Assembly: GCA_036398215.1 (NCBI GenBank)
Contig: DASWHK010000072.1
Coordinates: forward strand, 1-17,714
DNA length: 17,714 nt
Origin: DASWHK01 sp036398215
GTDB taxonomy: Bacteria; Acidobacteriota; UBA890
Direction of reading: 5' to 3'
Shown here: piece by piece, positions 14,090-17,714 of the stretch
Numbering within the stretch: the stretch's first letter is position 1
How the letters are laid out: every line of letters starts with the position of its first letter
Notes under the pieces: model-generated
Seen by the model: the letters and a program-made list of their open reading frames with translations, nothing else
Told to the model about the DNA's origin: nothing
Databases searched by the model: none
Made by a program: the position numbers and the translations under genes

Positions 14090-15876
14090 CCTTCGAGATC
14101 GGCTTCATGCTGGCGCTGATCCTCGCCGCGCTGGTGCTCTTCATCCTCGAGGTCTTCCCCATCGAGGTCACCGCGATGCTGATGCTGGCGGTCCTGCTGC
14201 TGACCGGCCTCATCGACGTGGACCAGGCAATCGCCGGGCTCAGCAACAAGGCGGTGGTCACGGTGGGCGCCTTGCTGGTGCTCAGCCACGCGCTGGTGAA
14301 GACCGGCGTGCTCGGGGCCGCCGGCGACCGGCTGGCCACGGCGGCCGGCACGCACGCCTGGCCGGCCGTCGCCATCGTCCTGGTCGTTGCCAGCCTGCTG
14401 TCCGGCTTTCTCAACAACACCGCGGTGGTGGCGATGTTCATCCCGCTGGTCACGGACCTGTCCCGGCGATTCCACTTGAGCCCCTCCAAGGCGCTGCTGC
14501 CGCTCTCGTACGTCTCGATCGCCGGCGGCACCCTGACGGTGATCGGTACCTCGACCAACCTGCTGGTCAGCGCGATCGCCGAGGACAACGGCCTCGCCCC
14601 CATCGGGATGTTCGAGCTCACCGCGGTGGGCTCGGTGCTGCTGGCGGTCGGCATCGTCTACGTATTGCTCACCGCACGCCCCTTGCTGCCGGCCCGCTCG
14701 ACGCCCCAGGCGCTGACCCGCCAGTACCGGATGCGCCACTACCTCACCGAGGTGCAGGTCACGCCGACCTCGCCGCTGATCGGTCGTACCATCGAGAGCA
14801 GCGCCCTGAGCCGCACCTTCGACGTCACCGTCATCGCGGTGCATCGTGGCGTCGACCACGTCACCGAGAACCTCCGCCATCTCCGCCTGCTGGAGGGGGA
14901 CCGGCTGGTGGTGCGGGGCTCGGGCGAGAACCTCGTCAAGCTGAGCAATACCGCCGGCGTCCAGCTGCTTTCCGACGCCAAGGTCTCGGATACCGAGATC
15001 TCGGCCGAGGGCCAGCTGCTGGTCGAAGCCATCGTCGGTCCCAACAGCCGGCTGATCGGCAGGACGCTGGAGGACATCGACTTCCGCCAGCGGTTCGGCG
15101 CCTTCGTGCTGGCCATCCGCCGCGGCGGTGAGCTCCTCCACGACCAGATCGCTCGGACGCCCCTGCAGTTCGCCGACGACCTGTTGCTGGTAGTGCCCGA
15201 GGAGAGGTGGCGGCAGCTCCGTCATGCCGAGGACCTGATCATCGCCTCGCGATCGTACGTCGAGACGACGCTCAGCGGCGCCAACGCGGCGATCCTGGTC
15301 GTCCTTCCGGCGGTGGTGATCCTCGCCGCTACCGGCGTCGTCGACATCCTGAAGGCGGCGATCCTCGGCTGCATCAGCTTGTTCGTGGTTCGCGCCCTGC
15401 GGCCCACGGAGGCGTATCGAGCGGTCGATTGGTCGGTGCTGCTGCTGATCGCCGCCTTCGTCCCCGTAGGTTCGGCAATGCTGTCGACCGGCACCGCCGA
15501 GTACCTCGCCCAGGGCGTGCTGCGGCTGCGCGACGTGAGCCCCGACCTCTTCACGCCGGCCATGATTCTCGCCGTCCTCTATCTGCTCACCTCGCTGATG
15601 ACGCAGACGATCTCCAACAACGCCACCGCCATCTTGATGGCGCCGATCGCCTTGCAGCTCGGCGCCGACCTCGGCGTCGATCCCCGTCCGTTCCTGATCA
15701 CCGTTTGCTTCGCGGCCTCAGCGGGGTTCATGACGCCGTATGGATATCAGACGAATCTGATGGTGATGGGCCCGGGAAACTACCGTTTCGCCGACTACCT
15801 GAAGTTCGGCGCCCCCTTGACCGTGATGTTCTGGCTGATCGCCTCTGCCGTCATTCCCCTTCTCTGGAGCTTCTGA
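14086..15876 (+). CDS. SLC13/DASS-family anion permease with two internal RCK_C (TrkA_C) domains
   Basis: The protein has 596 residues. An N-terminal membrane half (about 6-200) carries LNNTAVVAMFIP (109-120) and GGTLTVIGTSTNLL (147-160). Two cytosolic RCK_C/TrkA_C repeats follow (about 216-295 and 305-385; each has 'SPLIGRTIESS' or 'SRLIGRTLEDI' then a GD/DD strand). A C-terminal membrane half (about 398-595) carries SNNATAILMAP (510-520) and PYGYQTNLMV (551-560). The paired 'NNT' and 'SNN', 'TSTNL' and 'YQTNL' motifs are the sodium and anion sites of the divalent-anion:sodium symporter family, which moves dicarboxylates or sulfate. RCK_C domains bind regulatory ligands such as nucleotides. 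The start is GTG 14086, overlapping the preceding stop, with GGGGAAGG upstream; an ATG at residue 8 is an alternative. The substrate is not determinable. Confidence 0.88.
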   Translation: MTFEIGFMLALILAALVLFILEVFPIEVTAMLMLAVLLLTGLIDVDQAIAGLSNKAVVTVGALLVLSHALVKTGVLGAAGDRLATAAGTHAWPAVAIVLVVASLLSGFLNNTAVVAMFIPLVTDLSRRFHLSPSKALLPLSYVSIAGGTLTVIGTSTNLLVSAIAEDNGLAPIGMFELTAVGSVLLAVGIVYVLLTARPLLPARSTPQALTRQYRMRHYLTEVQVTPTSPLIGRTIESSALSRTFDVTVIAVHRGVDHVTENLRHLRLLEGDRLVVRGSGENLVKLSNTAGVQLLSDAKVSDTEISAEGQLLVEAIVGPNSRLIGRTLEDIDFRQRFGAFVLAIRRGGELLHDQIARTPLQFADDLLLVVPEERWRQLRHAEDLIIASRSYVETTLSGANAAILVVLPAVVILAATGVVDILKAAILGCISLFVVRALRPTEAYRAVDWSVLLLIAAFVPVGSAMLSTGTAEYLAQGVLRLRDVSPDLFTPAMILAVLYLLTSLMTQTISNNATAILMAPIALQLGADLGVDPRPFLITVCFAASAGFMTPYGYQTNLMVMGPGNYRFADYLKFGAPLTVMFWLIASAVIPLLWSF

Positions 15877-15880
15877 GCCC

Positions 15881-17197
15881 GTGGCAACGCCCGCGCAGCT
15901 CCCGGAGTCCACCGGCATCGTCGTCGTCGGCGGCGGCATCATCGGCCTGTCGATCGCCTGGGAGGCGCGCCGGCGCGGCCACCAGGTCGTGCTCGTCGAC
16001 AAGCTGCGCTGTGGCGGGGGCGCCACGCCGGTCGCCGCCGGCATGCTCGCCCCCGTCTCCGAGGCCAATCCGTCGCTCCCCGCGATGATCGAGCTCGGCC
16101 TCGAAAGCTGCCGGCTGTACCCCGACTTCGTCGCCGGGATCGAGCGGCAGACCGGCCTCGACTGCGGCTACCGGCGAGAGGGAACGCTGGCGATCGCCCT
16201 GGACCGCGACCACCGCGAGCAGCTCGAGCACCGGGCCCGGGCCCATCAGGAGCTCGGGCTGAAGGCCGAGCACCTGAGCGGCCGCGAGGTCCTGAAGCTG
16301 GAGCCGGCGCTGAGCCCGCGCGTGGTCGGCGGCCTGCGTACCGAGATCGACCGGCAGGTCGACCCGCGCCTGCTGGCGACCGCGCTGCGCCGCGCCGCGG
16401 AGGACGGCGGCGCCTCGATCGTCGAGGGCGCCGAGCTTGCGGCCCTGCATCATGACGACGACGGCTCGCTGGCCGCCGTGACCCTGCGGAGTGCGGCCGG
16501 CGCTCCGGACCCGGTCCCCGGAGATCACGCCAACGGGACATCGCGGACTCCCGACCCGAGCGGTGTCGGAGCCGGCACAGTGGCCGGCGGCGGGGTTGCG
16601 GAGACGCGGCCGACCACCAGCCTCTGGGAGCGCACGCTGCGGGTTTCCAGCGCCATCCTCTGCGCCGGCGTCTGGACGCGCGACTTGCTCCCCGAGGTGG
16701 CGGCGCTGCCCCTGCACCCGGTGAAAGGGCAGGTGCTCCGCCTGCACGGCGAAATGCCGATCGACCACGTGATCGCCACCCCCGACGTCTACATGGTGCC
16801 GCGCCGCAGTGGCGAGCTGGTGATCGGCGCCTCCGCCGAGGAGCAGGGCTTCGACGACCGACCGACGGCGGGGGTAGCCATGGACCTGTTGGTCCACGCC
16901 TGGCGCACGCTGCCGTCGATCTATGAGCTCGAGATCCGCGAGATCAACGTCGGCCTGCGGCCGGCGCTCCGCGACCACATGCCGGCGATCGGCGCGCTCG
17001 ACCTGCCGGGGGTCTTCGTGGCCACCGGCCACTACCGCAACGGCATCATGCTGGCGCCGGTCACCGCCAAGCACCTGGTCGACGCGATCGAGAGCGGCGA
17101 GGTCCCCGCCGCCCTGGCGCCCTTCGATCCGCTGCGCTTCGGCAAGCTCGCCGGCGCGGCCGCGGCGATGGGCCCAGGCACGGGAGACCGGCGATGA
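15881..17197 (+). CDS. thiO: Glycine oxidase ThiO (FAD-dependent)
   Basis: This oxidises glycine to dehydroglycine for thiazole formation by ThiG. The protein has 438 residues, longer than the usual 360-380. The FAD-binding Rossmann motif VVVGGGIIGLSIAW is at 14-27, followed by the acidic ribose ligand Asp40. GGGATPVAAGMLAP (45-58), ALDRD, SAILCAGVW (257-265), GELVIGAS and the C-terminal GHYRNGIMLAPVTAKHLVDA are ThiO hallmarks. A Gly/Pro/Thr-rich insertion of about 45 residues (206-250) sits between two strands of the substrate domain and accounts for most of the extra length. The start is GTG 15881, only 4 bases after the transporter stop. It overlaps thiS by ATGA. No TPP riboswitch is seen upstream, so thiamin control, if any, must act further upstream or elsewhere. 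Confidence 0.92.
   Translation: MATPAQLPESTGIVVVGGGIIGLSIAWEARRRGHQVVLVDKLRCGGGATPVAAGMLAPVSEANPSLPAMIELGLESCRLYPDFVAGIERQTGLDCGYRREGTLAIALDRDHREQLEHRARAHQELGLKAEHLSGREVLKLEPALSPRVVGGLRTEIDRQVDPRLLATALRRAAEDGGASIVEGAELAALHHDDDGSLAAVTLRSAAGAPDPVPGDHANGTSRTPDPSGVGAGTVAGGGVAETRPTTSLWERTLRVSSAILCAGVWTRDLLPEVAALPLHPVKGQVLRLHGEMPIDHVIATPDVYMVPRRSGELVIGASAEEQGFDDRPTAGVAMDLLVHAWRTLPSIYELEIREINVGLRPALRDHMPAIGALDLPGVFVATGHYRNGIMLAPVTAKHLVDAIESGEVPAALAPFDPLRFGKLAGAAAAMGPGTGDRR
16496..16630 (+). other. In-frame low-complexity insertion within thiO
   Basis: Codons 206-250 of thiO encode Gly, Pro, Thr, Ala and Asp residues with no regular secondary structure (GAPDPVPGDHANGTSRTPD and following) and interrupt a point where ThiO proteins normally have a tight turn before the 'vvvAaGaW' strand. 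The reading frame is kept. It is probably an exposed loop. Confidence 0.55.
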
Positions 17198-17400
17198 TCC
17201 GGGTCACCATCAACGGGCGCCCCCGGCAGCTGGAGGGTCCGACGGCCCTTCCCGAGCTGCTCGCCCGCGAGGCCGGCGAGCGCCTGGAGGCCGTCGCCGT
17301 GGGGATCAACCGGCGGGTGATCCCGCGCCACGAGTGGCACAATACCCGTGTCGACGAGGGCGACGACATCGAGATCATCGCCCCACTCGCCGGAGGATAG
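17194..17400 (+). CDS. thiS: Sulfur carrier protein ThiS
   Basis: The protein has 68 residues and a ubiquitin-like beta-grasp fold. It ends in the required Gly67-Gly68, which is adenylated and converted to a thiocarboxylate that donates sulfur to ThiG. Family motifs are VTINGRPRQL (4-13), VAVGINRRVIPRHEW (35-49) and VDEGDDIEIIAPLAGG (53-68). ATG 17194 overlaps the thiO stop by ATGA, and GGGAG lies 7 bases upstream. The terminal codons GGA GGA also form a Shine-Dalgarno for whatever starts at 17404. Confidence 0.95.
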   Translation: MIRVTINGRPRQLEGPTALPELLAREAGERLEAVAVGINRRVIPRHEWHNTRVDEGDDIEIIAPLAGG

Positions 17401-17403
17401 GCC

Positions 17404-17601
17404 ATGAGCCACAACCTCGCGTCGCCGGGCAATGCGAGCGCAAACGCAGTAGACACGGGCCGCCCCGCGCCCGCAGGAGAACCTACTCGCATGGGGCATC
17501 GGGCCCATCTAACGATTTCGAGGAGACCGACCCAGTGCAACGCCGTGGGCACGTGCCTCCGCCGCGCCCGCAGCAGAAGGGCGATGAGAAATGCCGGCTA
17601 G
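17404..17601 (+). CDS. Possible 65-codon ORF in the thiS-thiG spacer
   Basis: An ATG at 17404 lies 6 bases after a perfect GGAGGA (17392-17397) and opens a 65-codon frame that overlaps the thiG start by 11 bases. The product (MSHNLASPGNASANAVDTGR at its N-terminus, then Arg/Cys-rich) matches nothing I recognise. Codon choice worsens in the second half, with AGA, AGG and CTA. A second frame in the same DNA also looks protein-like: GTG 17535, preceded by GAGGAG (17520-17525), gives 39 codons beginning MQRRGHVPPPRPQQKGDEK. The stretch may be a small gene, a leader that couples translation to thiG, or an inserted repeat unit. Confidence 0.3.
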   Translation: MSHNLASPGNASANAVDTGRPAPAGEPTRMGHRAHLTISRRPTQCNAVGTCLRRARSRRAMRNAG

Positions 17602-17714
17602 AATCGAGGCCGCCGCCGGCCAGGACACCTGGTCGCTGGCCGGCCAGGAGCTGAGCTCGCGGCTGCTGCTCGGCACCGCGCACTACCCCAGCCGCCAGGT
17701 CCTTCTCGATTCGC
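17591..17714 (+). CDS. thiG: Thiazole synthase ThiG, N-terminal fragment
   Basis: The first 41 codons are present and the gene runs off the right edge. The enzyme builds the thiazole phosphate from deoxyxylulose phosphate, dehydroglycine and the ThiS thiocarboxylate. The visible part contains LAGQELSSRLLLGTAHYPS and then RQVLLDS, the family's N-terminal 'f.SRLllGTg.Y.s...l..ai' signature of the first barrel strand. The Schiff-base lysine lies beyond the window. ATG 17591 has AAGGG (17577-17581) 9 bases upstream. It lies 190 bases after thiS, far more than the other junctions in this cluster. Confidence 0.88.
   Translation, partial: MPARIEAAAGQDTWSLAGQELSSRLLLGTAHYPSRQVLLDS

Noticed and set aside
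13366..15225. 619-codon minus-strand frame opposite the macro-like and transporter genes
   Set aside because: Antisense shadow, rich in Gln, Asp, Gly and Arg with no domain signature.
15840..15881. TPP riboswitch ahead of thiO
   Set aside because: Only 4 bases separate the transporter stop from the thiO start, and no conserved THI-box elements are visible there or in the thiS-thiG spacer.
1..17714. CRISPR array, tRNA, rRNA, transposase or phage genes
   Set aside because: No regularly spaced repeats, cloverleaf-like segments, rRNA motifs or integrase/transposase signatures were seen.

Overview
This is a high-GC (roughly two-thirds G+C by eye) bacterial chromosomal window. Genes are densely packed, GTG and TTG starts are common, and stop/start overlaps occur within gene clusters. 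The two PQQ-type beta-propeller proteins, the mix of cofactor genes and the coding style fit a soil or sediment bacterium such as an Acidobacteriota member. That assignment is inference; no rRNA, tRNA or marker protein here settles it. I see no phage, transposase, CRISPR or classical defence genes.

Layout. (1) 1-5029, plus strand: the tail of a VOC/glyoxalase-fold gene, a large GT-C-like polytopic membrane protein, a spacer with a 42-bp tandem repeat, a secreted PQQ-like beta-propeller protein and a HAD phosphatase. (2) 5100-8874, minus strand: a 172-aa acidic protein of unknown function, a well-formed sigma-70-type promoter, the primary sigma factor gene rpoD, and a second secreted beta-propeller protein whose reading frame begins at or inside the end of rpoD. 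(3) 8875-9312: a gene-free stretch with a 90-bp island of only 22% GC. (4) 9313-9876, plus strand: a secreted coiled-coil protein. (5) 9935-11518, minus strand: a small conserved-looking beta-rich protein followed by a secreted peptidyl-prolyl isomerase that fuses a cyclophilin domain to an FKBP domain. (6) 11558-17714, plus strand: a cofactor-centred cluster, nadC - terminator - nadA - macro-like protein - SLC13/RCK_C transporter - thiO - thiS - (190-bp spacer) - thiG, running off the right edge.

How the genes work together. NadA and NadC give two consecutive steps of de novo NAD synthesis (iminoaspartate plus DHAP to quinolinate to nicotinate mononucleotide); nadB is not in the window. ThiO, ThiS and ThiG make the thiazole half of thiamin: ThiO supplies dehydroglycine, ThiS carries sulfur and ThiG forms the ring. 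The macro-like protein and the transporter lie between these two sets and overlap by GTGA, so at least nadA to thiS is probably one transcription unit. The intrinsic terminator after nadC may set a different dosage for nadC and the rest.

No clear new multi-gene system is visible. The observations most worth following are the anomalous spacer with a well-placed Shine-Dalgarno inside the thiS-thiG junction, the divergent macro-like protein beside NAD genes, the cyclophilin-FKBP fusion, the 42-bp repeat, the AT-rich island and a possible CTG start coupled to rpoD.
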